A stretch of DNA of 64,000 nucleotides from Glandiceps talaboti (Eukaryota; Hemichordata; Enteropneusta; Spengelidae), in assembly GCF_964340395.1 (NCBI RefSeq), contig NC_135554.1, positions 14,620,592 through 14,684,591 of the forward strand, written 5' to 3'. The notes under the pieces are model-generated. The model had not been told where the DNA came from. It made no database searches and worked only from the letters and a program-made list of their open reading frames with translations. A program made the position numbers and the translations under genes. This document shows, piece after piece, positions 14,701-25,639 of this stretch. The stretch's first letter is position 1. Each line of letters opens with the position of its first letter.

Positions 14701-17700
14701 ACTGAGTATGGACAAAATTATTTGTTATTAGCCATATTTACCATGTATGATAACCGAGTATGGACAAAATTATTTGTTATTAGCCATATTTACCATGTAT
14801 GATAACTGTGTATGGACAAAATTATTTGTTATTAGCCATATTTACCATGTATGATAACTGAGTATGGACAGAATTATTTGTTATTAGTCATATTTACCAT
14901 GTATGATAACCGAGTATGGACAAAATTATTTGTTATTAGCCATATTTACCATGTATGATAACCGAGTATGGACAAAATTATTTGTTGTTAGCCATATTTA
15001 CCATGTATGATAACTGAGTATGGACAAAATTATTTGTTATTAGCCATATTTACCATGTATGATAACTGAGTATGGACAGAATTATTTGTTATTAGCCATA
15101 TTTACCATGTATGATAACCGAGTATGGACAAAATTATTTGTTATTAGCCATATTTACCATGTATGATAACTGTGTATGGACAAAATTATTTGTTATTAGC
15201 CATATTTACCATGTATGATAACTGAGTATGGACAAAATTATTTGTTATTAGCCATATTTACCATGTATGATAACCGAGTATGGACAAAATTATTTGTTAT
15301 TAGCCATATTTACCATGTATGATAACTGTGTATGGACAAAATTATTTGTTATTAGCCATATTTACCATGTATGATAACTGAGTATGGACAGAATTATTTG
15401 TTATTAGTCATATTTACCATGTATGATAACCGAGTATGGACAAAATTATTTGTTATTAGCCATATTTACCATGTATGATAACCGAGTATGGACAAAATTA
15501 TTTGTTATTAGCCATATTTACCATGTATGATAACTGAGTATGGACAAAATTATTTGTTATTAGCCATATTTACCATGTATGATAACTGAGTATGGACATA
15601 ATTATTTGTTATTAGCCATATTTACCATTTATGATAACTGAGTATGGACAAAATTATTTGTTATTAGCCATATTTACCATGTACGATAACTGAGTATGGA
15701 CAGAATTATTTGTTATTAGCCATATTTACCATGTATGATAACTGTGTATGGACAAAATTATTTGTTATTAGCCATATTTACCATGTATGATAACTGAGTA
15801 TGGACAGAATTATTTGTTATTAGTCATATTTACCATGTATGATAACCGAGTATGGACAAAATTATTTGTTATTAGCCATATTTACCATGTATGATAACTG
15901 AGTATGGACAGAATTATTTGTTATTAGCCATATTTACCATTTATGATAACTGAGTATGGACAAAATTATTTGTTATTAGCCATATTTACCATGTATGATA
16001 ACTGAGTATGGACAAAATTATTTGTTATTAGCCATATTTACCATTTATGATAACTGAGTATGGACAAGATTATTTGTTATTAGCCATATTTACCATGTAT
16101 GATAACTGAATATGGACAAAATTATTTGTTATTAGCCATATTTACCATGTATGATAACCAAGTATGGACAAAATTATTTGTTATTAGCCATATTTACCAT
16201 TTATGATAACCAAGTATGGACAAAATTATTTGTTATTAGCCATATTTACCATGTATGATAACCAAGTATGGACAAAATTATTTGTTATTAGCCATATTTA
16301 CCATGTATGATAACTGAGTATGGACAAAATTATTTGTTATTAGCCATATTTACCATGTACGATAACTGAGTATGGACAAAATTATTTGTTATTAGCCATA
16401 TTTACCATTTTTGATAACCAAGTATGGACAAAATTATTTGTTATTAGCCATATTTACCATGTATGATAACTGAGTATGGACAAAATTATTTGTTATTAGC
16501 CATATTTACCTTGTATGATAACTGAGTATGGACAAAATTATTTGTTATTAGCCATATTTACCATTTATTATAATCGAATATGGACAGAATTATTCATTAT
16601 TAGCCATATTTACAATGTATGATAACCCGAATGTGACAAAATTATTTCTTTTCAACCATAGACAATGATTATGTCACAAGTTATATAATCATAAATGGTA
16701 AATATTATTGGGTAAATAAATAAATGATATGTTTGTTTGTGTATTTCAGTATGTTTTTTTTTTAATCTCTTAACAGTACCCCTGGTATTAATGAGTTGTA
16801 TATGTTGACTTTGAAATTTGGTGTTTGATGTACTAAATATAGATATAGCCTCAGAATTTTAATTTGAAAGTGGGGTTATTAATCAAAGAGATGGAGGGTG
16901 GAAGGAAGGGGAGAAATGAATGGATGGATGGACAGACTGATAGACAGACAGACAGACGGAGGGAGGGAGGGACAGGGATGAGGGAAGGTAATTCATAGAT
17001 AGTTCTATTTTTAATAGCATATTGTAACAGATTAATATTCCTGTAAGTATAACCTTGAGGCTAAGCCTTGATGTGACACTTTATACAATGTAAGTACCTG
17101 GATATCAGTGACCTTACCATAGTTAAATAGTTAATACAATGTATAAATGAGACAATACTAGGTACCTAGATTTCTAAATGATACCATTGTGTTTATTTGC
17201 AGGGTTTTTTATCTTTTCTAAGTGCTCCATTATTAGGAGCTTTATCAGATGTATGGGGAAGGAAATCTTTTCTTTTGTTAACAGTGTTTTTTACCTGTGC
17301 TCCGATACCACTCATGAAAATAAGTCCTTGGTAAGTATGTGCATTTTATATCAAGGTGACTTTTTTGCCTGTTTTATTTTCAAATGAGATCCATGTACCA
17401 ACTAGAATTTCTCTATATTTCGGTTTTAAGCATTTAGAATGAATGACAAGTAAAAAAACAAAACCAACTGTTGTTGTTGTTGTTGTCAGTTGAACAGTAA
17501 TCCAATAAATCAGTACATTTTAATTAAGCATGATATAATGGACTCCAGAGGGAATAAAACATCCTTTCAGTTGTTATCTTGTAATTGCAAGCTGTCCAGT
17601 GATTGGTCCAGAACAAGTCACATGAGGTAAACTAGATTACCATGGTTCCCAGAATGTGTAACTCTACACTAGTGTTCATAATGCAGAGTGACATGTATAG

Positions 17701-20700
17701 ACTCTCTGTGAATAGAGTTAATAGTCTTGTGTTGGTGTTCTGATATGCTGATGTCATTGTGCTAGGTTTTAATGACAGCTGGGTTATTGTAGCACTATCA
17801 TTGCCTTGATATTTGTGCTATGTTTTAATGACAGCTGGGTTATTGTAGCACTATCATTGCCTTGATATTTGTGCTAGGTTTTAATGACAGCTGGGTTATT
17901 GTAGCACTATCATTGCCTTGATATGTGTGTTAGGTTTAATGACAGCTGGGTTATTGTAGCACTACCATTGCCTTGATATGTGTGCTAGGTTTTAATGACA
18001 GCTGGGTTATTGTAGCACTATCATTGCCTTGATATGTGTGCTAGGTTTTAATGACAGCTGGGTTATTGTAGCACTATCATTGCCTTGATATGTGTGTTAG
18101 GTTTAATGACAGCTGGGTTATTGTAGCACTACCATTGCCTTGATATTTGTGCTATGTTTTAATGACAGCTGGGTTATTGTAGCACTATCATTGCCTTGAT
18201 ATTTGTGCTAGGTTTTAATGACAGCTGGGTTATTGTAGCACTACCATTGCCTTGATATTTGTGCTATGTTTTAATGACAGCTGGGTTATTGTAGCACTAT
18301 CATTGCCTTGATATTTGTGCTAGGTTTAATGACAGCTATGTTATTGTAGCACTACCATTGCCTTGATATTTGTGCTAGGTTTTAATGACAGCTGGGTTAT
18401 TGTAGCACTATATATCATTGCTTTGATGTTTGTGCTATTTTTGTTGATAGGCTGTTTTTCACAGTGCTGTCAATGTCTTCATATTTTTGCCTTGTTTTAT
18501 TGACAGGTGGTTTTTTACAGTGCTGTCAATGTCTTCATATTTTTGCCTTGTTTTATTGACAGGTGGTTTTTCGCAGTGCTGTCAATGTCTTCATATTTTT
18601 GCCTTGTTTTATTGACAGGTGGTTTTTCGCAGTGCTGTCAATGTCTTCATATTTTTGCCTTGTTTTATTGACAGGTGGTTTTTCGCAGTGCTGTCAATGT
18701 CCGGCGTATTTGCTTGTACATTTTCCATAGTGTTTGCCTATGTGGCTGATATCACTGATGAATCTGATAGAAGTGCTGCCTATGGACTAGTAAGTTTATC
18801 TTTACATCCAAGTCTTAAAGTAATGCATGATATCCTTGGGCAAGGCTTGTATCTCCATGGTAACAAGTCTTATCCTTCTAGAATTATCTGCCAGCTTACA
18901 TGTATATCCTTTCAGAGTACTACCAGAGTCTAGCTATTTCATCTCTTTGTAATGACATTTTCAGATCATTATAAAGTCTCTTGCAGTGAAATTTTGCGAT
19001 CTAAGCTAAAAACAGACATTTGTCACATTTATGGTGGTGAGACCGTATTACTGATTTAATTGAAATTAACCAATTATATCTGTCATACTTTATTACTTCA
19101 GGTTTCTGCCACCTTTGCTGCAAGCCTTGTAACCAGTCCTGCAATTGGTGCTTATCTTGGAAATATTTACAATGATAATCTAGTCATATTTGTAGCATCA
19201 GTTGTTGCCATGGCAGATATATTATTTTTATTGGTGGCCGTGCCAGAATCTTTGCCAGAAAAAGTACGACCAGCTTCATGGGGTGCTGCTATCTCCTGGG
19301 AACAGGCTGATCCATTTCAGGTAAATTAAGAATACAAATGTTAGTGGAGGCTGGTATTCTGTGAGTAATTTGATGCTTAGTATAGAACTCACAAGGCTTT
19401 GTTTAAGGTTTGTGTATGTGAGTGCAGTGTGATGTAACTGCTGGATCACGAGTTTAAAGTCATTAACTATCTCATGTTATGAGAATGGGGATGTGTTCTA
19501 AGTCAAATACATCTTTGCAATTGACACGATGTTAGATTTCATTATGTGTTATTGTAAAGTGAACTAAATGAACCCTACCTACAGGGCATTTAATGTAAAT
19601 CATACCATTGATGACTCTTTGATTCAGACACAAGCTAGCAAAATTTATTGAAGTAACTGATGTGTCATTACTAACCCCCTATCTCTGTATTATATTGTAT
19701 TTCTGTCATTACTTGCCCTTATCTCCTATCTTATAATTATGTATTCTGTCATGACTGACCCCTATCTATTTTGTATTTCTGTCATCGCTGACCTCCTATC
19801 TCTGTACTGTTTTGTATTTCTGCTCTTACTTGCCCTTATCTGCTATCTTATAAGTATGTATTTTTGTCATGACTGACCCCCTATCTATTTTGTATTTCTG
19901 TCATCGCTGACCTCCTATCTCTGTACTGTTTTGTATTTCTGCTCTTACTTGACCTTATCTCCTATCTTATAATTATGTATTTCTGTCATGACTGACCCCC
20001 TATCTAACGGTATTTTGTATTTCTGTCATCGCTGACCTCCTATCTCTGTACTGTTTTGTATTTCTGCTCTTACTTGACCTCATCTCCTATCTTATAATTA
20101 TGTATTTTTGTCATGGCTGACCCCCTATCTATTTGTATTTCTGTCATGACTGACCCCCCCCCCCCTATGTATTTGTATTTCTGTCCTTACTGACCCCTGT
20201 CTTATTTGTATTCTTGTTATTATCAACTGCCTGTGTATTGTGTCTGTCTTTAATGACCACATATCTTATTTGAATTTCTGTCATTACTGACCGACTATCT
20301 CTTTTGTATTTGTGTCATTACTGACTCCCTTTCTATTTTGCAAAATAACATAATGTTAATGGTATATGGTATATATAATGGTATATACTTTCTATTTTCT
20401 TTTATGTTATTACTTACCCCTATCTATTTTGTATTTCAGTCATTACGTAAAGTAGGCCAGGACCACACAGTACTGTTGTTATGTGTTACTGTGTTTCTTT
20501 CCTATCTACCTGAAGCTGGCCAGTACTCTTGTATGTTTCTTTATTTAAAACAGGTAAGTAAAAAAGATGTAATTTAGTTTAATAACACATACAAAAGGGT
20601 ATATGTTGTATGGCTATGACAATCTTAGTGTTAACTCGCTAACTCAAAGCAATATACCTTGCCGTGGCTATCACATGTGTTATCTAGAGAATAAACGTGT

Positions 20701-23275
20701 ACACTGTAGTTGGAAAGTTAGGAGTTTGTGTGACCAACAAAGGCTGCATAGTTTGTAAATTTTGTTGTTTAAATCAATGTATAGCCTTCAATGAGTTCAA
20801 TGTCAGTATGCCATCTCATGTAAGGATTGATATAAGCGTGATGAACAAAGGTGAAATTCATTTATTTCTTTTGTCTTATGTTAATCTTAGGTGATGAAAT
20901 TTTCAGCTGAAGACATTGCAGCATTTATTGCAGTTATAGGAGTCCTTTCAGTGTTTGCACAGGTAAGATGGTAACGCTGCATTTTGACTTTCAGAGAGGG
21001 GAGGGGGCTATGTGCATATATTAAATTATGACTTTCAAAAAGAGGAGGGAGATGGGCTGGTGAGGCTGATAGGGAAGGGGTATTGGCATCAGTAAGTTAT
21101 TTACACTACTAATACATTTTGAGTTCACAGAGGGAAGGGAGATGAGCTTGTGAGGGTGAGGGGGTAGTTTCACAGTTGAGATGATTGTACTACATTCAAA
21201 AGAGGGGAGGAAGATGGGCATGATCGAGAGAGGTGGATAAAACGATGGCTGCAGTTTGGTAGGAATGTAATCATGGTATTGTAATCTATACTCAAACAAT
21301 GTGATTGGGAGGAAGGGTTAGAAAGGATGGTGTCAGAGTTATATATATTGTTATGAGTGGACGTGGATGGACTGTATGTGTCCTGTGCAAGCTGACTTCC
21401 TATTTCTCTTTATGTCACAAAAATATTTACAGAATTCTTTTCCATTTCAGACATATATTTTGGTTCTGCTCATGAGAATTATTTTCTGTACATGTATCAC
21501 AATTTTATGTACCTTTATTTTCCATTTGTAGACATTGTTGAGAATATTTTTTCTCTGTACAGCATAATTATATCAGTAATGTGTTTTTATATCCTAATTC
21601 TAGACATATGTCCTGGGTCTGTTGATGAGAACAGTTGGTAACAAGCATACAATACTGATAGGTTTAGCATTTGAAATGTTAGAGTTGTTATGGTTTGGTT
21701 TTGGATCTCAGTACTGGATGATGTGGGCAGCTGGTGCCGTGGCATCAGTCTGTAGTATTACATACCCAGCAATCAGTTCACTAGTCTCAACGAATGCTGA
21801 AGCTGACCAACAAGGTAAGATGTGAATCGATCTGTTGTGAATGGAATTATTTATGTGCATCATTTGAGATGAAAGACAATTATATACTGTTAGATGCTAA
21901 TTTAATTTGGTAGATCAACAATTAGAGACTTTTGACAACAGAGATGGATTCTACTGACATGTTTTTTCTTTCAAGACGATATTGTTCACCTCTATGGACT
22001 GGAATTTTTTCCATTCTAAAGCTCTAGTGTCTTTCAGGACAAGAAAAGTTTCACTTCTAAGTATTTTGATATACTCTTTTGTAATCCTGACAGGGTTAAA
22101 GAAAGATTTCAACATTCTCTCATTGCATAAAATGAACTGTATTGACTCATTCAGCATTATGGTTTTACTCTGCCAGGTTACCAAACACCTGTTTAAAATT
22201 ATAATTTAAAAAACTTGGTAGTTGTAAAGTGTTACACCCCCTGAGCTGTTGCTATGATACCAATGGTATGTTTTATTCTATGTAAGTTAAACTGTGTGGT
22301 ATTAGCCATGTTAATGTCGTATACACTTTTCAATTTCCAACACAGACAGTTTTAGAAAGCTGTGTCTAATGGTTTTGTCCTTTTACAAAGGACTTTCATC
22401 AACAGACTGAAGTATGCACTAAAACAAAGGTGTAGCCCGAGAATTCACATCACTCACTTGCTTAGTTCCCAAGTATGTGAAAGATTAAACAGCCCCCGTC
22501 CCTGTCCAATGATAAGTTGTTATGTTTTGTTTGATAGGTGTAGCCCAAGGAATGATAACAGGAATTCGTGGACTTTGTAACGGATTAGGTCCAGCCCTCT
22601 TTGGATTTGTGTTTTATCTTTTCCATGTGGAACTAAATGATTTAGATGCACCAGAACTTCCTGCCGACACAGATCAAAAACAGACAGAACCACATCTAGA
22701 GAACCCAATGACATTGGTAAGTTTGCACTTTTAGTCCTGTCCTTTCTTGTGAATCTATTTCCCTGTGACATTTTATGAATGATGAAACATTTTGAAAACT
22801 ACATAAACTAAAAAATTGCATTCAGAAAATTTCAGAAGTTAGCTCATATCTTGCAGTCATGCCAAGCTATTTGCATGCAGCACAATTAACAGAAATAACA
22901 GTCAGGAAATGGAGACTTGCAGTCTGTCATAGAATTATCTGATACATATGTAGTATACATATGTTACTTCTTATCACATTAGAGTTAATTTTGTTTTCTC
23001 TTTTCCTTTGTTTTCAGAGTATTATGCCAGGACCACCGTATATCTTTGGAGCATGTGCTGTTCTACTTGCACTTCTTATTGCATTTTTCATTCCAGTTAA
23101 GCCCTCCAGTCATAGTCATTCACTAAGACCACCTAGGTCACCCATTAAAAGAACTAACAGCAACTCCAGTGATTTTAGTGACGGTGCAACTGTTATACAT
23201 GTTGATGATAATATAAGACTTACACATGAAAAAGAACCTTTAATGACTAGTGGTGATCTCTCAGACTTTTCATAG
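4597..23275 (+). CDS. MFSD14A: MFSD14 / HIAT1 major facilitator superfamily transporter, 11 exons
   Basis: Coding exons: 4597-4677, 6738-6827, 8381-8443, 17203-17330, 18675-18789, 19102-19320, 20440-20553, 20891-20962, 21604-21814, 22538-22716, 23018-23275. All junctions are GT-AG and in phase, giving 509 residues against about 490 in human HIAT1. The read follows the family from end to end: IKDSGGT then GIGNPSIYHALIVIFLEFFA (28-47), HTFLMNGLIQGVKGFLSFLS, the MFS motif A block GALSDVWGRKSFLL (about 90-103), FAYVADITDESDRSAAYGLV, SPAIGAYLG, VAVPESLPEKVRPASWGA, QADPF, VFLSYLPEAGQY, and QGMITGIRGLCNGLGPA. The order implies 12 membrane helices. The cytosolic tail (about 440-509) is Ser-rich and ends in a KEPLM acidic stretch like vertebrate KEPLLQ. 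The human paralogues MFSD14A/B are orphan transporters proposed to act in endosome-Golgi membranes; the substrate is not established. Introns 4, 6 and 8 contain acceptor-derived repeats, and intron 3 (8.8 kb) is mostly satellite. No AATAAA was found between the stop and 24460. Confidence 0.96.
8684..8906. repeat. ATGT / TG / ATGC / GTCT compound microsatellite
   Basis: In intron 3 of MFSD14, about 240 bases after exon 3: TATG units, then TG, then ATGC, then TATG and GTCT units. Frames open on both strands across it are repeat artefacts. Confidence 0.95.
9420..9582. mobile_element. Degenerate hairpin element, related to 33060-33231
   Basis: The left end ATTATTCCCCAATATTTTTC followed by GATTCAGCC is the inverse of a right end reading GGCTGAACTAAATTTTTTTG then GGGAATGAT. 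The left arm closely resembles the arm of the hairpin in DCAF15 intron 4 (CCCAATATTTTCCTTCATTC then AGTCA). This looks like an older copy of the same non-coding family, in MFSD14 intron 3. Confidence 0.5.
10430..10738. repeat. C-rich repeats and ATTC microsatellite
   Basis: Degenerate copies of a CCCTCTAACACTCCCCCTCTGG-like unit of roughly 28-35 bases run from about 10430 to 10630. ATTC units (about 10686-10728) and a short AT tract follow. All lie in MFSD14 intron 3. Confidence 0.8.
11143..11492. mobile_element. TTAA-flanked palindromic MITE, copy A (350 bp)
   Basis: The two halves are inverted copies: AAAGCAATTTTATCATGGC pairs with GCCATGATAAAATTGTTTT, and ACCAAGTCTGTGTTTG pairs with CAAACACAGACTTGGT. 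TTAA stands immediately outside both ends (11139-11142 and 11493-11496), and the right end is GGCCACT. A second copy at 24463-24808 has the same ends, middle and TTAA flanks. TTAA targets are typical of piggyBac-like transposons. Non-coding, in MFSD14 intron 3. Confidence 0.85.
12355..16655. repeat. 52-bp minisatellite, about 82 copies (4.3 kb)
   Basis: The unit reads GATAACTGAGTATGGACAAA, ATTATTTGTTATTAGCCATA, TTTACCATGTAT. It repeats from about 12355 to 16655 with very little length change; one copy near 12745 is shorter. Variable sites are few and recurrent: ACTGAG/ACCGAG/ACCAAG/ACTGTG, GACAAAA/GACAGAA, CATGTAT/CATTTAT. The edges are more divergent than the interior. It fills about half of MFSD14 intron 3, with stop codons in the unit, so it is not coding. 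Confidence 0.97.
16895..16990. repeat. Purine-rich GGAT/GACA/GGGA microsatellite
   Basis: Short runs of GGAA, GGAT, GACA and GGGA units about 200 bases before MFSD14 exon 4. Confidence 0.8.
17740..18674 (+). repeat. 56-bp array derived from the MFSD14 exon 5 acceptor
   Basis: About 16 tandem units fill most of intron 4 and end exactly at exon 5. The last units are near-perfect copies of the end of the intron plus the first 24 or so bases of exon 5 (TTTTATTGACAG then GTGGTTTTTCGCAGTGCTGT). AG sites fall at an exact 56-base spacing: exon-like starts at 18451, 18507, 18563, 18619 and the true one at 18675. Older units to the left (TTTTAATGACAGCTGGGTTA type) are diverged but keep the 56-base period and align to the same unit. 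Using any upstream copy would add 56n bases and soon meet a stop. Confidence 0.93.
19660..20439 (+). repeat. Repeats derived from the MFSD14 exon 7 acceptor
   Basis: About 20 degenerate units built on CTATCTATTTTGTATTTCTG then TCATTACTGACCCC occupy most of intron 6. The real acceptor reads CTATCTATTTTGTATTTCAG then TCATTACGTAAA: the decoys match the intron end and the first exon bases but mostly carry CTG instead of CAG. There is internal higher-order structure of roughly 110 bases between 19735 and 20110. Confidence 0.8.
21440..21603 (+). repeat. Diverged duplicate(s) of the MFSD14 exon 9 acceptor
   Basis: At about 21447-21482, CATTTCAG is followed by ACATATATTTTGGTTCTGCT and CATGAGAAT, a diverged copy of the true exon 9 start (TTCTAG, ACATATGTCCTGGGTCTGTT, GATGAGAAC). 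It encodes TYILVLLMRI against TYVLGLLMRT in the real exon. A shorter third trace (GTAGACATTGTTGAGAAT) lies near 21528. The copy lacks the rest of the exon and has no nearby donor that I can see. Confidence 0.7.
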
Positions 23276-24458
23276 CAGTAATATTCTATGTAGTGTGATG
23301 TGATGGCTCACTTTTTCATAGTGTTAATGTCATGTGTATAGCACTATGTGAGTACTCACTTTTCATACTGGTTGTAGCATGTGAAGCTCTGTATGAGAAC
23401 TCACTTCAAGATGTATCATTCCAAGACAGTCAAAGAAGGACCAATGGTTGCCAATTGTAGTGGATGTTGACTTGGTTTTGTATGGATATGATTTGTATGG
23501 TAATTCATGTTGAATGCACTCCATGCAGACCTACGTAGCAGTAGCACCGAAATCACTGTGTAGAAACTCAGACTCTGTCATAAAGATGTCACAACTCTCT
23601 GTCATAGTGAAATCAGTTCTTTCCATATGATGAAGTCATATAAAATGCTAGTATTTTTTATGTGCGATTTAAACCAGTGTTACTAACTGTCTGTAAGCCA
23701 ACTGAATTCTTGTGGCATGTTGTCAAATATATGTATAAATGTTTGTGACAGTTTTACAAGTTTATAGCTGTGGCACTTATAAAGTGTACAGTCTTTGAAA
23801 TGTTTAAATTCCTCCTCAACTCAGGTTGTTATTTCTGTATATGAGAGTGTACAAATACTGCGCCATGATTCTCAGTGCATAGCCACCATTTCAGCATTTG
23901 TTGGTGTATGTATGCTGAACTGTGGTTCCCCAAAACTAGCATTTCTATATATTGCACCATTTCTACATGCACTGGTGAGCATCCAATGTGGAGCTGTAAA
24001 TCTGGATAGCTATCATTTTCTGTATTTGATGTATCACATACTTACTGAACAGAGATTCCTAATAGCTGCAATTTCAGTATGTATCACATATCAGCTGAAC
24101 CATAGATCGGTCATGCATGGGTCTATGGCTGAACAGATATTGTTGATAGCTGCCATTTCAGTATGTATTATATATCAGCTGAACCATAGACAATGCACTG
24201 GTCTATGTCCTGTTACTACAACATTTCTATAATGTATAAACAGAAGTAGCCAAAATACTGAAAACAATGCAAGCCTGAATTGAGCACATATTTTGTTTAA
24301 ATTGATTCAGAATCTGTATTTTTGTATTTAGTATATGGTAGTCACCACACTAAACTAACGTTGTTGTATATCATAGGAAGTGTTTAATATTGAATGAATT
24401 TGTTTTATTTTTGTTGTCTTTATAGTGTCATGCAAGTATTCCAAATACATAGTGGTAA
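23276..24458 (+). other. Probable MFSD14 3' UTR and downstream sequence
   Basis: No exon-like match was recognised. A 145-codon frame at 23795-24232 has no known counterpart; its second half is a tandem duplication (two copies of a block encoding IAAISVCI-YQLNHR), so it is best taken as non-coding. No AATAAA was seen up to the MITE at 24463. Confidence 0.5.
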
Positions 24459-24462
24459 TTAA

Positions 24463-24808
24463 AGTGGCCATGTGAATGAGAAGTGGGTATTTATTTTGGA
24501 TTTTTTATTGCTAAAACAACTTTACTGTGTTGCTACTTGAAAAAAAACAGTGTGAGATAACATATAGCAAGTCCTTGTTTATAACTCAATAAATTGCAAA
24601 ACATTGAAAAAATGTGTAAAATTGGTTATTGTTGTACATGCAATAACAAACTTTTTATACTTTTTGCACCTTTTTGCAATTTATTGAGTTATAAACAAGG
24701 ACTTGCTATATGTTATTTCACATTGTTTTTTCTAAAAACACATAGTAAAGTTGTTTATATCAATTAATAATCCAAAATAAATACCCACTTCTCATCCATA
24801 TGGCCACT
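24463..24808. mobile_element. TTAA-flanked palindromic MITE, copy B (346 bp)
   Basis: Same family as 11143-11492. The ends are AGTGGCCATGTG and its near-inverse ATATGGCCACT, with TTAA at 24459-24462 and 24809-24812. AACATATAGCAAGTCCTTGT pairs with ACAAGGACTTGCTATATGTT. It includes an AATAAA near 24589 that a read-through MFSD14 transcript could use. Confidence 0.87.
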
Positions 24809-25380
24809 TTAACTTATAACTGTCCTCTCATGTATTCCAAAAATTTGTATCTGAGATATTTTTTTGTTGAGAAATGCATCTTTTATTTCTACCTCTGTAC
24901 GCTAAATGTCAAACAAATTTTAGTATTAGCATTATTAATCCTCCAAATTCAGTCACACAGTCATTGGTCTTATAGAGATGGAGCCCACCATCTGATGCTA
25001 ATCTTGAAATTTAAAAAAAAAACCAAAAAAAAAAACCATTGTTACATTCCTTCCCTTTATCATATTCAGAGTCATTTGTGTTTTCAAACAGTGTGTCAAA
25101 GCAACCTATCGTTCCAAATATGTTTAGAACAAATCTTACTTTGATACATTATTTACATTTTGTTTGGCTTGTTTAATACATTGTTGTGTTACATCAGTAG
25201 TTGCTATAGCTTTTAGCCCTCAAAACCAACTACTTTGTCATGAGAATCGTTAGAACTGATTCAGTAAGCCATAACCTCCTAAGTCATCATCAAACACTTG
25301 TGTATGTTGAAATAATTACATGTAAATTATCACATGCACAGTTCACATGCTTAACTCCCGTGTTCACCTATGCTGTGCAT

Positions 25381-25635
25381 GTACATTTACATAATGACCT
25401 CATTTGAATAATGTCATGGTTGTAATCAGGCTACTGGGTGTACATTTACATAATGACTTCATTTGAATATTGTCTTGGTTGTAAGCAGGCTACTGGGTGT
25501 ACATTTACATAATGACTTCATTTGAATAATGTTGTCTTGGTTGTAATCAGGCTACTGGGTGTACATTTACATAATGACTTCATTTGAATAATGTTGTCTT
25601 GGTTGTTATCAGGTTATTGTGTGTACATTTTCAAA
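25381..25635. repeat. About 62-bp minisatellite, four copies
   Basis: Four units containing TGTACATTTACATAATGACT, TCATTTGAATAATGT and AATCAGGCTACTGGG. The first and last are the most diverged. Intergenic. Confidence 0.9.
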
Positions 25636-25639
25636 TTGT

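Noticed and set aside
12355-16655. A CRISPR-like array (regular repeats)
   Set aside because: There are no unique spacers; the whole 52-bp unit repeats in an animal intron.
23795-24232. 145-codon frame downstream of MFSD14 as a new gene
   Set aside because: No recognised motif, no splice or promoter context, and its second half is an internal tandem duplication.
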